Source: Papaver somniferum
Taxonomy: Eukaryota > Streptophyta > Magnoliopsida > Ranunculales > Papaveraceae
Direction of reading: 5' to 3'
DNA: 64,000 nucleotides
Assembly: GCF_003573695.1 (NCBI RefSeq)
Contig: NC_039367.1
Span: forward strand, 156,375,085 to 156,439,084
Part shown: positions 45,306-56,947 of the stretch, piece by piece
How positions within the stretch are numbered: position 1 is the first letter of the stretch
Layout of the letters: each line of letters starts with the position of its first letter
The notes under the pieces: generated by a model
The model's database searches: none
What the model was told of the DNA's origin: nothing
Seen by the model: only the letters and a program-made list of their open reading frames with translations
Program-made: the position numbers and the translations under genes

Positions 45306-48300
45306 TTACCCGGCTATTTGTAGGTTTTTACTGGCTGCAGGTGCTCTTTTTGGGGAACTATCAGTATCAGAATGCTCCAAGCCAAGGTACTTCCCCCGAT
45401 CAACAGAATAATAAGTTCTTCTCTCAAAACAGATGGACACTATATCTGAGTCCTCAAGGTACTTATGTCGATCCATCCATGTCGAATATGCGAACTTCCA
45501 CTTTGCGGATTCTTCGTCAGGAACCCGCAATTTCTTTTGTATGCGCATTTTGACTGCTTCTAAAGTCTCTCCTTCATGGATGGCCAAGAAAAATGGTTCC
45601 CCAATATGCTTTATTATCCCATATGAAGTTTTTTTGAAGTGATACACATGAATCAAGCGATATCTAGGTCCCAAATTCTTCTCCTCCTCTGGAATCTCCT
45701 CTGCCAGTAGCCTCCCAGACCAGTAATCATCACCAATGTACGTAATCTTTTCATTAAGCGGAAATACCTTGTCAATTTTGTGGTTCAAAATTCTCAGCAA
45801 TCTAAGTTCCGCATCGGGATGAGACAGCTCAACCTTTGTCTTCAGATCATTAAGCAAGTCACCAACTCTACTTTGTTTTGGAAGTCTAATAACGTGAAGG
45901 ACAGTCTCGTTTTTTGTTGAATGACGGAATGCAACCTTTAGAGCTTTCAAATCTTGCAACTCGAGTAAAGGGATGTCCAAGACTTTGTAATACAAAATAT
46001 CGTCAGTTCGCTGGAAAAGACTCAACACCTCAGACAAGCGGTCAAAACCTTGGTACTTAATGGGTTTCGGATCGTAACAGTTATCACGGAAAAGTCTGAT
46101 CTTGGTGGGGTCATCCAAACTAAGATGTCGAGCTACTCTGTCCGTGACTTCATCATATGTTAATACCTTTGACAGCTCTAAACAAAAATCATCACCCATC
46201 GGCTTCTCCACAGATCGAAAATGCACAACCCGGCGGTTACTAACATCTTCCAGAAAAGAAGGGACATCAGGACAGCGGCATTGTGTCGTACTATCAGCTG
46301 AAGCGGGTTTCTGGAACCAGATAATGTCCCCATCTATGAGCTTGCTAGCACAGAATGTGAGATTTTTGTCTATGTGTTTAGGCGCAAACCTTGATTCTTC
46401 ATAAAGTTGTATTTCTTCATCTGGAGAGAACCCAGCCATCTGATTAAGCTTTTTCAGAATTTCCAAAGGCATACCATTACGATTCACAATGAGTCTCCCC
46501 ACATACCGGATTTCTTCCTTTTCAGCATCATAAAGCTTGAAAAAGAGAATAATATCTTCTTTTGGTGTATAACAAGGAAGAGGAATGAGATGTATTTCCG
46601 GCCCAAGCTCTATTTCCAAGAACAGCTTGAAGTCTTGGTAACACCTTCCCGCATTGCCAACCTCCCTATTTGAAGTTTCTCTCAACTTCCAAACAGATTG
46701 GGATTCCTCTTGAAGAGTTACTGGCCGGTACGGACAATAAGCATCATGTCGATGCCTGTCCCATAGCCAAAACCGCTGAAATTGCACAGGTACACCAAAC
46801 TCTTTAGCTACCTCCTCCTTAAAGAGGTTAAAAGGAATTTCTTTCCGGATACGAAAACTGCGAACTTTGTAGTGATCAACAAGGTCAAAATAGACATCTT
46901 TCCCAATCTGCTGAGAAAGGTCCTCATCTCGAGCAACCTTTATAGTAGTATACAGGTAAGCCTCTGCTTTTTCCTTCTTCTTGAGCTCCTTTTCTTCTTG
47001 TTCTTTCTTCAACCTAATCCTGAGCTGTTCAGCAATGTCCTTCTCCTCCACGTTACAAATAATTTCATCTCTATTGCTTTCACGTATATACACAAGCATA
47101 TATGCATTTGAAAATCTTGCCTCCCCTCCGTATTGCTCCTCAAGTACCCGCTTGATATCTTCTTTTGTTACCAGCTCATCATTGAATTTGAACCATTGCT
47201 CTGAGACTGTTGGTCTAATAAAAGCATAGTAGTGTCCCCCATGTCCCCCGCCACTGTGAACCAAAACAGCCTGAAGTGTGTACAGATTGCGAACACTCTT
47301 ATCAGAATCTGGTGATAAGTATTTGCCATCCTCCCTGTCAAGATCAAGTTGCAGGGGAAATTCATAGCGATCATTTATCTTTACCATAGTGTCCCGCATA
47401 ACATCATACTCATACCGTTTCAGCTGGAGTTGGAGAACAGGTGGGAAGTCAATAAAAAGGACACCCTTCTTTGCATCTTGTAAACCATGCTCTTGACCAG
47501 CTTGATACTTGTTATCACCTTCAAGACGCTCCACTTCCACATACTTGTCGAAAGAAGCATAAACATCTTGACAGCCTTTGACATCAAGTTGAATGTCATA
47601 AAAGGACTCCTTTCTAGTAGATTTATAGTCCACATTGATGCATTCAATATAGTTCATATGGTGACCTTCGAACAAGTGTTGTATCGTACCTTCCGCAGCA
47701 GTTCCCTTCATTTTATTTTCTAGCTTTTCACACAGAACCCTATTAAGTTCCTGCACATCATGTTGCATGAAAGCCTGGTTCGTATTCCATCCAAAAGATT
47801 TAGTAAGCTCTTTGGTTCCGACGCTATCTTTCTTGTACTGAAGCTTATAAAACAAAGTCTGTAGAGCCAAAGGGATGCTGCTGCCTGATGCCAAATCATT
47901 CTCAGTTGTTGGCATATGGTACACCGCCTTCCTGAAATAAGGAATATGATATAGAGTCTGGAGAAGAGAGTTCATATAACATGTTGCTCCTTGATTCTTA
48001 AGACCAACATAACCCGTTTCTTTTCTAGAATCATATGTCCAATCGTCAGGCATGATCTTAACCTCTGCTTCAATAATACAAGTATCTTCTACGATATAAC
48101 CTTTATCAGGGTCGTTGAGTTCACCAAGAGGCATGAACCTTGTATGACCCAAATCAATGTGTTGTGCACTAAATTTGTATGGTTGTGTCTCTCTCCTTAC
48201 TGTGTCCTCGTTATTAATTTGGTTGACGACTGACAAACTGAACTGTGCACACCTAACCCACCCCAATGGAAAATCATCCCAATCCGCAACAGCAAGGTAC

Positions 48301-48602
48301 ATCGACAAGTAATCTACGCTGTTTCCCTTGGGAAACAACAACACACGCCATTTAGAATCACCAACATTGAACGCATCCGAGTGATGTTTTTTAGGGTCCA
48401 GCTTAGAAAAATTCTCAATCTTCCAGTTAAATTTTGAAGACGGAGGATCCTGATTTTCCACTGTGCTAACAACGGCTTCCGCTGGAGCGACTTCCACTGG
48501 TTCGGGACTTCCAACAATCATCACATCATCACCTTCATGATCTTCACTAGATATCTCATCATCAATATCATGTGGCTGTAGAGGAAGAGGCAAGACAGTC
48601 AT
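45306..48602 (-). CDS. UBP12-like: ubiquitin-specific protease, UBP12/UBP13 class, intronless
   Basis: 1098 uninterrupted codons. Residues 1-55 are an acidic leader; about 57-185 form a MATH/TRAF domain (FNWKIENFSKL onward). The USP catalytic domain follows: Cys box at 203-216 with nucleophile C208 (NQGATCYMNSLLQT) and His box with H457 (HGGHYYAFIRP). The third triad position is N474 (WFKFND) where UBP12/13 and human USP7 have aspartate; asparagine occurs there in other active USPs. From about 600 come the USP7-type ubiquitin-like repeats. Plant UBP12/13 remove ubiquitin from histone H2A and several signalling proteins. The usual plant gene has many introns, so this copy looks retro-derived. 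It is about 18 residues shorter than Arabidopsis UBP12, with a gap near residue 494 and a replaced C-terminal tail (SKNLQIAG). The long intact frame suggests it is functional or recently so. Confidence 0.9.
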   Translation of the reverse strand: MTVLPLPLQPHDIDDEISSEDHEGDDVMIVGSPEPVEVAPAEAVVSTVENQDPPSSKFNWKIENFSKLDPKKHHSDAFNVGDSKWRVLLFPKGNSVDYLSMYLAVADWDDFPLGWVRCAQFSLSVVNQINNEDTVRRETQPYKFSAQHIDLGHTRFMPLGELNDPDKGYIVEDTCIIEAEVKIMPDDWTYDSRKETGYVGLKNQGATCYMNSLLQTLYHIPYFRKAVYHMPTTENDLASGSSIPLALQTLFYKLQYKKDSVGTKELTKSFGWNTNQAFMQHDVQELNRVLCEKLENKMKGTAAEGTIQHLFEGHHMNYIECINVDYKSTRKESFYDIQLDVKGCQDVYASFDKYVEVERLEGDNKYQAGQEHGLQDAKKGVLFIDFPPVLQLQLKRYEYDVMRDTMVKINDRYEFPLQLDLDREDGKYLSPDSDKSVRNLYTLQAVLVHSGGGHGGHYYAFIRPTVSEQWFKFNDELVTKEDIKRVLEEQYGGEARFSNAYMLVYIRESNRDEIICNVEEKDIAEQLRIRLKKEQEEKELKKKEKAEAYLYTTIKVARDEDLSQQIGKDVYFDLVDHYKVRSFRIRKEIPFNLFKEEVAKEFGVPVQFQRFWLWDRHRHDAYCPYRPVTLQEESQSVWKLRETSNREVGNAGRCYQDFKLFLEIELGPEIHLIPLPCYTPKEDIILFFKLYDAEKEEIRYVGRLIVNRNGMPLEILKKLNQMAGFSPDEEIQLYEESRFAPKHIDKNLTFCASKLIDGDIIWFQKPASADSTTQCRCPDVPSFLEDVSNRRVVHFRSVEKPMGDDFCLELSKVLTYDEVTDRVARHLSLDDPTKIRLFRDNCYDPKPIKYQGFDRLSEVLSLFQRTDDILYYKVLDIPLLELQDLKALKVAFRHSTKNETVLHVIRLPKQSRVGDLLNDLKTKVELSHPDAELRLLRILNHKIDKVFPLNEKITYIGDDYWSGRLLAEEIPEEEKNLGPRYRLIHVYHFKKTSYGIIKHIGEPFFLAIHEGETLEAVKMRIQKKLRVPDEESAKWKFAYSTWMDRHKYLEDSDIVSICFERRTYYSVDRGKYLGLEHSDTDSSPKRAPAASKNLQIAG

Positions 48603-49734
48603 GTCTGTAAATCAAATATAAACTAAAGAATAAAAATCAGAAAATTTCGTAAGAGTACGAAAGAGAGATTTCGATGATCGGAAAAGAGAAAAAAAAAGAT
48701 TTACTTATAGAGTTAAAGAGTTTGGAAAACAGGGTATTACAATGAAAAGGAAATAAACACGGCTTTATATGGACGGACTTTGCTTCTATAACAAGAAATA
48801 TAATAACGGAAGGAAACTGTTTTAAGGTCACGTCTCTAATAGGAAACCGAAGCAAAGTAAGATTACGAAGGGAGATGCAGTATGACTTCGCTAAGATAAT
48901 AAAATTCTTCCGTCTTGTAGATGCTAAATTTTAACTCGATAAATTAACAACTTCGATAAAATAAAAAAAAAATATCCGGTCCCAAAATTATTAATTTATC
49001 AAAGTTTTACAGTAAAAGGCGATTTTTTAGGATAGCATTTTTCTTCACTGTTGTTAACAATGTTTCCTGCCCCAATGACCGAAGATTTTTCCAAATTAAT
49101 ATCTTTGTCAAAGTAGGAAAATCTTTGTGCATCTTCCAAATTGCATGACATCTAATTATTTGGAATAGATCATGGATCGTGGAAGTTCGAGTTTAACGGT
49201 GGAAAGTAAAATATATTCCACAAAATCAAAGGTCAAAAAGAGTATTAATTTAGAAATATTACCAACCACACGATTGAGCACGATTTAGAATAGTGTTTAA
49301 TGCTATTGGAATTATCACTTTCTCTCGGATTCCAAAGTAACTTCCATGAAATTTTGGCATATGCTTTGGAATAAATGTGGATAACCCCAACTTTGAAGCC
49401 CTCAGACTATATATTCCACAATTTTTCCAGACTTGAAATAACTTGGATCCCACTATACGACTTGTAATTACTGCAGATTTGTGTCATGCCTAAAATTCTT
49501 GTGGCTTATCTATTTCTTTGATGCTTCTTAGTGCGACATAATAATCTAATAACTTAATTCAAACAAATTTTTCTTCATTAATAAGGGAAAAGAAAAAGTA
49601 AAGATCCTTTTTTGTTTTTGGCAATGTAGTCAATCTCGCCAGACATGACCGACATTTTGATGTAAGACATGTATTAATTTAGGAAATACATTATTATTAT
49701 TATGACCAAATTATTTTTCTATTTTATGAATGGA
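48603..49734. other. upstream flank of the deubiquitinase gene
   Basis: About 1.1 kb of AT-rich sequence that should hold the gene's promoter and leader on the minus strand. No convincing TATA box could be chosen. 48728-48840 resembles 4125-4250, and pieces of 49040-49530 resemble 25475-25615, so parts of this flank exist elsewhere in the window. No ORF is supported. Confidence 0.4.
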
Positions 49735-50023
49735 TATTATTACATGAAACTAGTTGGAAGCCTAACAGGCTAAGCTCCAACGACATACTATTACATTAAT
49801 TGAACAGGTTGCTGTGCTAATCTACCAGCGAGTCTCATGGGTAACCTAGCCAAGGGAGCCGAAACGGCGGGACGGGGGCTGAGATTGTGTCACAAGGGGG
49901 GCAAACTAACACTACCTTCCATGTTAATTCCTGCAATATTACGCCATTGGGGACTCGAACCTGTGACCTCCTGGAGCGCATTAAACATCGGGGAATAGGG
50001 ATGACCAGCTGAGCTAGGGGCCC
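49735..50023 (-). mobile_element. tRNA-derived SINE
   Basis: On the minus strand, just inside the right end (about 50015-50003), lies TAGCTCAGCTGGT, a tRNA A-box. About 40 bases later comes GGTCACAGGTTCGAGTCCCC (49949-49968), a tRNA B-box. The sequence then continues into an unrelated body ending near TTCATGTAATAAT (about 49740). Box spacing and the non-tRNA tail make it a SINE with an internal RNA polymerase III promoter, not a tRNA gene. It sits between TTA/ATT microsatellites, so target duplications cannot be read. Confidence 0.75.
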
Positions 50024-50123
50024 GTTATTATTATTATTATTATTATATATTTTTTTAATAATAATATTTAAAATAATAATTAATTAATACTAATTGAGAT
50101 ATTATTATATTATTGGATAACGA

Positions 50124-50240
50124 TTATTACATGAAACTAGTTGGAAGCCTAACAAGCTAAGCTCCAACGACATAATATTACATTAATTAAACAGGTTGAT
50201 GTGCTAGCCTACCAGCGAGCCTCATTAATTGAACAGGTTG
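50124..50240 (-). mobile_element. 3' fragment of the same SINE
   Basis: Matches 49740-49855 closely (ATTACATGAAACTAGTTGGAAGCC onward) but lacks the tRNA-like head. It lies 100 bases from the full copy in the same orientation, within TTA-rich sequence. Confidence 0.75.
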
Positions 50241-50309
50241 TTATTATTATTATTATTTTATTTTTTTAATTATTAATTTATATGTTTATTATAAAGAAAA
50301 ATCAATATT

Positions 50310-51095
50310 ATAAGGAATGATCGGCAGCCTAGCAACAAGCTGGTCGCCAACAACTTTTTGAATAACAATTCCTAGCCTATGGAAAAGAGAATTGCCCAGC
50401 TTGAAATTGGCATCATGTCTAGCCATGCAATTTCTCAGTCTTTTGAGAACGAAAATTGTATCCGCTCCGAGCTCACCTAAGGTGGTAAAGGAAGCACACC
50501 AAAACCATAGCCACGTGAAGAGAGGTGTCCAAGTATTTCTTTTTTTTTTTGCGAGTGATAGCAGCAGCAATGGCCTGGCCAGGTACACGAGTCTGAGCAC
50601 TTGTAAAAGGCGATACACCCGTAACATCCATACATACATCCTTACCGTCCTCCCAATTGTAAACCATAATATCCGCAGGCTTGAGATCAATACCATCCTT
50701 CGAGAAACCCAAAGAGACTTCCTTCCTAGCAGCGACACCCGCTTTATAACAAATGTCAGCGAAGGCATCTTTCACTAAGTCATGGCGAAATTTCTGTCGA
50801 ACCTCATTGGCGCAATGAATAGCATGGTCACCAAAATCATCAATGGGTCGTTTGAAGCAAGAGCATAAGTTGTTCTCCTCGAAGAAAGGTATCCCTAGTC
50901 GGTACAACAAGACAGAACTGAATTTTCTAGGACCAACAGTTTGGTTAAGCCTAGATATATGAATGGCCTTAAGAAAGTCCAAGGCATGTTCTACACGGAT
51001 GCACTGCCATAAAGTGTAGTCACGCCTTATTAAGGGAAGACTAGAAGGTATCTTCTTTTTGACAACATCAAAGTAAATAATTGCCAGAGTTTTTA
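50310..51095 (-). pseudogene. non-LTR retrotransposon, C-terminal end of RT polyprotein
   Basis: On the minus strand, 51095-50473 reads nearly openly as YFDVVKKKIPSSLPLIRRDY, then FLKAIHISRLNQTVGPRKFS, CSCFKRPIDDFGDHAIHC (a Cys/His cluster CX1C...HX3HC), AADIMVYNWEDGKDVCMDVT-like sequence and GVSPFTSAQTRVPGQAIAAA. After an A-run near 50535 the frame shifts and ends with FHRLGIVIQKVVGDQLVARL. This is the tail found after reverse transcriptase in a group of plant LINE-like proteins. The RT core itself is absent, as expected of a truncated copy. The exact LINE clade is not certain. Confidence 0.55.
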
Positions 51096-51150
51096 TTATT
51101 ATTTTTTATTTATTTTTTATTTATTTTCGATATCTATACAATTTTTATTA

Positions 51151-51501
51151 CTCCCTCCGTCCTAGTTTAGATGCCAAAATTGAGGATTTTTTTTGTCCTA
51201 GAATAATTGCTATACTCCATATTTTTCCACCTTTTATCCTGATTTTTCCCTAACTTGGAATCATGCCATACCATGGAGAATTGTGTATTTCAATTTCCAA
51301 GACACACTCTTAAATACTTTTCTCTATATATTTCTTCTAATTTGAATTTTTCCAACTAAACAACAAAAGCCAAGACATCTAAAAACTGGAAACATTAAAT
51401 ACTAACCTAGGGTAATTATGGGAAAAAACTATTCTCTTTGTGTTTCTTAATCTTTGTGAAAAATCCAATTTTGGCATCTAAACTAGGACGGAGGGAGGGA
51501 G
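51151..51501. mobile_element. Stowaway MITE (Tc1/mariner)
   Basis: 351 bp with terminal inverted repeat CTCCCTCCGTCCTAGTTTAG, matched at the right by CTAAACTAGGACGGAGGGAG plus four extra bases. Flanking TA duplications are at 51149-51150 and 51502-51503. CTCCCTCCGT ends and TA duplication are diagnostic of Stowaway. Confidence 0.92.
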
Positions 51502-51503
51502 TA

Positions 51504-54100
51504 TTATTATTAATCAAAAACAGAGATATCTCTACAATTCTTCTACTTTTACTATCAATTTTTTTATTCGCGCTTCTATTCTCTGCCAAGTGGCATCAAG
51601 AGCATGTCTTCGATCATCTTATTCTTTTCAATCTAATCTTCTTAATCCTTTCATATATTCTTCGATCCTGTTTCAAATACATAAATGGCGATTTCTTACG
51701 GCGTAATGTGATTCTACTATTTCATGAATATCAATGGTAGATTTAGTTATCGTAATAATTTTTGTGCTTATTACTCCCATTTGGGAGATATCCATATTAA
51801 TGAAGAAGACAATAAAGAAGAAGACAATTTATTAAAATCAAAATGATAGATTTTAATTCAAAGGCCATCCTCAAATATCATTAGTTTTATTTTTTAAATT
51901 CATATATTTAATATGTTTGTATTACAATTTACTTACTGTTGTGATATAAAAAAATATGTATGTTATTACGTTTTTCATTGATGCGTCTTAACATGATGTA
52001 TACAATCTTTTTATATCAATGAAATTGTGAGAATTACTCTTCATTCAAACAAAACAAAAAAACAAAAAAAAACTTTGAAAGGTGTTATCTTGGATCTCTT
52101 TCTTATTAATTTGAATTTTTCCTTTCTCAAAATAAATAAATATGTGATATCGTTAAATGCAAGTCTCTTCTGATGGTTTCACATATTTTCCACCCATACT
52201 TTTCCGGCTTACCACCCACATCAATTGCCACCCTCACTTATCCCGTTAACCACCTAAATATTTTTTTCGTAAATCCTAAATACTATTTCTTGGCTTTTTA
52301 TTTTAACACAACAACAAAACGACCCCAATAACCAAACAGAAAAAGCCTAAGTTCTAAATTAATTTTGTTCATCATCCCTATCACTGACTACCTTTTTTAC
52401 ACTATCTTCAAACACTGTTCACCACCATCACTCTTTAGAAACATCAAGTTGTTTATTTTAGAGGGATATCAATCCATACTGTATTCATCCAGAAATGGCC
52501 GTTTGTGAAAGCACGTAGTCATTCAGATACAACCTACATACTGCTTTAGGTAGTCGTTCGTATCTTAACTACTATGAGAACCTTCCACTCGTCCAGAAGT
52601 CAGCGACTGGTTCAACGAATTTAAAAAGAAAAAAAAGAAGGCATACCAAAGTTCCAATGTTGATCCCTTATTTACCTCAAAATCTTGTCCACTTGATGTG
52701 TTTTCAGTAGAATTGATATATTAATCTTTTTTAATGTTGGATTTATCCAAGATTTGGATATTTTTCTCTAGATTCCCAATCATGGAATCCTCCATGATAA
52801 GATAAGATAATATAAAAAATTAATGAGTTTTTGGTGCACTACAATTAGAATCCTATTAATGGGGTTGCATCCAGTTGGGTTTTGGGGGCTTCATAGGATT
52901 CTCGTATCCTAAAAGTGGCTAGGAGGACCTAATTAGTCTTAAAAGTTATACTTACACTTTTACTAAAATCATAATCAAACTTAATTCAACTTCTTTATCT
53001 CTTATTCTTCTCGAAATCAAACAACAAACCTATGATTAAACAAAATTCAAAATTTTTGATCAAATTTTCATTGAGTTTGAAAAATGTTTATTAAGGTTGA
53101 ATCTTCAAGATGAATCCACCGTATACTTGTTATGACTCTAAGTCCAAACAACAGTAAATCCTCAACTATGTTAAGAATCGAAAAATTAACCATTTATTTT
53201 ACCTTTAGATAGGTTTAATAAGTCACATTAATGAATTTAGGGTTGACAACGGCTAGGACTTCTTGTCGACCTAGCTAGCCGTGAACAAATTGTTACTGTT
53301 GGGACTTAAAGAAATCCCATCCATGGGTTACCTATTACGGTTGAGACTTCCCTAGTCATTTGTTGTTCTGTATGTGCATAAAACTAAATATTTTCTTGTG
53401 CTTCTACTAGGAATTCCCTTCTGTTATATTAACTTTAGGATCCCACCCGCGACATTTGTTTCCCAGTCGTATGTTATAGTGACTAGGTCTTGCAATTGTT
53501 CTGGTCGTGTACTGTTTTGACGGTTAGTTTGTAAAAAAAATTACATCCGTTAACTGGACAGACAAATGGTTTTTGTATTGTTTCCTAACCGTAACATTCT
53601 GAGTGAAGGTTAATTATCTCTTTATTCTTATATAATTATGCCAATTTTAGGAACCTAGGAAAAGGAAAAGACATGCATACATATTCCATAAAATTTCATT
53701 GAAATTGAAAGGCATACATATTTCATAGCATAAACTTCAAAGAAAAGATCATTACATTACCGGTCTTAATAATAATGATAGAAATCAGCAAAACTACTTT
53801 CTTCCAAGACACGATAGCAACCATAAAGGTCAAACTTCTTACCATGGACACACTCATAATCGGCTTCGACCATTTCCCACTGAAAAACAATTCAATTATA
53901 AGTTTATGCTATGAAAAACAATACTTGATGGACGAATTATTGACAAACTTACTATTTGAGCACGTGGCATACTGGATTGTTTTATTTTACGGATTTCATT
54001 TCCTCTTTGAAATCTTACAATTGTGGAAAAATATTCTCAAATCTTGTTTTAATGAGTTTCATCGATCTTCCATTATTATTTCCGTCTAATGTCACAAAAA
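51504..54100. other. AT-rich spacer, no gene recognised
   Basis: About 2.6 kb with no frame above 105 codons. The 104-codon frame at 53775-54089 matches nothing I know and has no supporting features. 52060-52080 is an A/C-rich run. I see no transposon ends, tRNA or promoter. Confidence 0.45.
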
Positions 54101-54189
54101 CAATGTAAATGTTTACATCTTCGTAATGCTTTGCTACCGTCAGAAACGCTTTGACAATTGCAACATCTTCTTTGGTGGGGTAGTGAGTA

Positions 54190-54470
54190 CATGTTTTTCT
54201 TTTTTATTGGAACAAATAGAAGGAGAGTTGAGAATTGTCAGAGAGTTTTTTCATAATTTTTTTGTTGGGAAAGGGTCATTTTATATCAAAAAGATGACCC
54301 AACATATAGTTTTTGAAAAAACTAGTCGTTCCTCAAAAAAATCAATTCAACAACTCAATCCAATTAACAATATCTCAATGCAATGATCCATTTACGACTA
54401 GGATCAATCAAAAGACCGCGCCGTATATGGACAGTCGATTGGGTTTCAACCCTTACCAACCCGCAAATCT
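54190..54470 (+). repeat. left arm of long inverted repeat (foldback)
   Basis: Matches the reverse complement of 54531-54554 joined to 62202-62450. Examples: CCCTTACCAACCCGCAAATCT against CCCTTACCAAGCCGTAAATCT, CTCAATGCAATGATCCATTTAC against its partner, and GAGAGTTGAGAATTGTCAGAGAG. Weaker similarity may extend left to about 54100. The two arms would fold into a hairpin with a 60-base loop (54471-54530). Confidence 0.75.
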
Positions 54471-54530
54471 GAACACTGGCATCACAGATAAATTTTTGCT
54501 GGGACGTGTACTTATCGTATGGGAAGACAT

Positions 54531-54554
54531 AGATTTACGGCTTGGTAAGGGTTG
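54531..54554 (-). repeat. start of right foldback arm, cut by E2
   Basis: The first 24 bases of the right arm (AGATTTACGGCTTGGTAAGGGTTG) stand left of E2. The last five, GGTTG (54550-54554), are the E2 target duplication, repeated at 62197-62201, after which the arm continues. Confidence 0.75.
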
Positions 54555-56880
54555 TGTTACAACATCTATCGGTCAAACTCTCAAGCATTACTATCTCAAG
54601 CTTGTTTTTCAAGTTTAGTGATCAAAACTATAAGTCTTGATTTCTAGTCTACTTATACCTATGTCTCGGACTAGGATAGATTTTTTAGTTGAAATTTAGA
54701 CTTCACGGGGTTCATCAATTGAAGACGAATAAATACTAAGGAGAGATTCCGGAACTTCATCAACAAAAGGTATGTGAAGACTGAAACTCATCTATCACTC
54801 GGAAAGTCTTTTTTTACTCTATCTCCTATATTGAGGAAAAAGTCGTATAGCTATAAAGTATTCAATTATACACATTTAATATTTCAAGCTGAGTTTAACT
54901 CGCTTACATATTTCTCGAAATATGTGTTGGCGATATTTCTCTATAACCAAGTTCATCTTATGTTCTTGATGAAAGTCAAAAGATGAACATATGAAAATCT
55001 CCTTGTAACATTTCATTTGATGTATACTCGGAATGTTTCGTATTGATTATGTCAATCACTTGAAAATAGCTTTTATGTTAATTAATAGTTTGTACAAACA
55101 ACTATTGTCATCCTCTAAGAATGTTTCAGAGTTTAGAACACTTAACCATAATTGGATTATAGAATAGTATTAATACTTGCATATATTTTGATCCAAGACC
55201 GGTATAGTATGCATACCCGTATGCATACTGGCGAGGTCAAGTAAAGTCCGAGATCCTTGGTATGCATACACGTACGCGTACTGGCGAACTCATTTGAAGT
55301 CCGGGAAGTATTGTATGAGTACCCGTACGTGTATTAAATTCAACTGATGTTTTGGATGTGTGATAGTTTGCTTACCCGTTCGCATACTGTCGGACACAGT
55401 CAAAGTCTGATTACTTAAGTATGCGTACCCATTTGCATACTTGAGTGTGTTAAGTTCTAGATTTGGTTGTGTCATAAAATAATACATTTATATAATAAGG
55501 GATGCAATCTTTTGCATAACGTGTCTATAATGTTCATGAATTGATTCGAGTAAATCAAACCGATTTTGCTTCAATCGTGTCTTGTATACTTCTATGAGAA
55601 TATAAACAATTGAACAACTCTATAACTAGTTTTATTTGATTCATTTGAATCAGTTGTGATTAAGATTAATAAGGTTGATATGAAAGTGTTCATGTAACTT
55701 CGGTTAACTATTGTTGAGACAACCTAGTGTACACATTTAGGTACGGTTATCCATATCTAAATGAAGGAAAATTTCATTTGTGTGTAACAAGCTAAGGCCA
55801 TCGACGGTGGAGAGATATTTCTTTGGTCTCAAGAAAACTTAACTTGGCACTTCAATCATGTTTCATCTAACGGTGAATATTGATTGCTTTGTTCCAAAGC
55901 TATCAAACCTTGATTTGAAGACTATATAAGGGAAAACTCTAGCAACTAGGAAACCAAATCCGCACACCTCCTGTATGATACTAGTTGCAACTAGAGTCGA
56001 TTCTTTGTAGTTGCGTGTTCTGATCTTACTTGTACTATCGTGATTGAGTGTTATATTTTCTATATGATTAAGATTATTGTGAGGTGATTGATGATACTTG
56101 GTTGTTCTTCGCGAATATAAGTCATGTTTATCAACTAGTTACTATGAACCTTGATTTATCATAATATGTAATAAAACTCATAGGTATTTATGAGGGACAC
56201 ATATTTATCTATATCAATAGACTTTTCTGTGTGAGACAAATTGGTTTATCAAGTTTTCAACTATGGGTCGTAGCAACTCTTAGTTGTGAGGGAGATCAAC
56301 TAAGGGAATCAAGTGCGTAGAATCCTGCTGGGGTTCAGAGACGTAAGGAACGCAACTGTACCTTGATCAGTGTGAGATTGGTTAGGGCTCAACAACATTC
56401 CAGTCCGAAGTTCATTGGTAGTAGGCCAGTGTCAGTAGCGGCTTAATGCAGTGTGGTGTTCAAAGCTAGACTAGGTCCCGGGGTTTTTCTGCATTTGCGG
56501 TTTCCTCGTTAACAAAATTTCTGGTGTCTGAGTTATTTATTTTCCGCATTATATTTTTCTATATAATTGAAATATTACAGGTTGTGCGTTAAGTTCAACC
56601 AGTTCTTGAATCCGGTCTTTGGGTTATTGATTGAATTGATTGACACTTGGATATTGGTTTGTGATGCCGTCCAAGTTATTCTCTTATTCAATCGGGCTCG
56701 AAAATTCCTATTTGTTTGATTGCAGATTAAATTGATAAATTGAGATATAACTCTTTGATATACTTTTATAAAGATTGAGTCTGACTGTCTAATTGATTCT
56801 TTTGAAAGTATATTGGAGTTTGTCCCTACTGGTTGCCAAAACGAAATATTGGTTGTGGTTGTTAGACCCCCGCTTTTTCA
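54555..56880 (+). mobile_element. E2 5' LTR (LTR D)
   Basis: 2326 bp from TGTTACAACATCTATCGGTC to CCCCCGCTTTTTCA. TATA box at 55922-55931. CpG-containing GTACGCGTAC/GTATGCATAC-type motifs occur five times at about 55200-55445. Its partner is 59726-62196. The pair differs by many substitutions and indels, so the insertion is old. Confidence 0.88.
55922..55931 (+). promoter_or_regulatory. TATA box of E2 5' LTR
   Basis: CTATATAAGG, at the family-conserved position and followed by CGCACACCTCCTGTATGAT. Confidence 0.65.
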
Positions 56881-56882
56881 GT

Positions 56883-56894
56883 TGGTATCAGAGC
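56883..56894 (+). other. E2 primer-binding site
   Basis: TGGTATCAGAGC, two bases after the LTR, complementary to plant initiator-Met tRNA. This fixes E2 as a plus-strand LTR element and the exact 5' LTR end. Confidence 0.9.
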
Positions 56895-56947
56895 AAGCGA
56901 ACACGTTTAATACCTCGTAAGTTTGTGTTTGCAGCAATCTGATTATT

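Noticed and set aside
45281..48517. many 60-110-codon frames on both strands over the deubiquitinase gene
   Set aside because: They are shadows of the 1098-codon gene in other frames, without independent features.
49949..50015. tRNA gene on the minus strand
   Set aside because: A- and B-boxes are present, but no complete cloverleaf or discrete 3' end is seen, and the sequence continues into a SINE body.
53775..54089. 104-codon frame as a gene
   Set aside because: AT-rich chance frame with no recognisable motif, splice context or homologous conserved partner.
54447..54554. separate 108-bp MITE with CAACCCTTACCAA ends
   Set aside because: The inverted ends continue into the much longer arms once E2 is removed; this is the tip of the foldback, not its own element.
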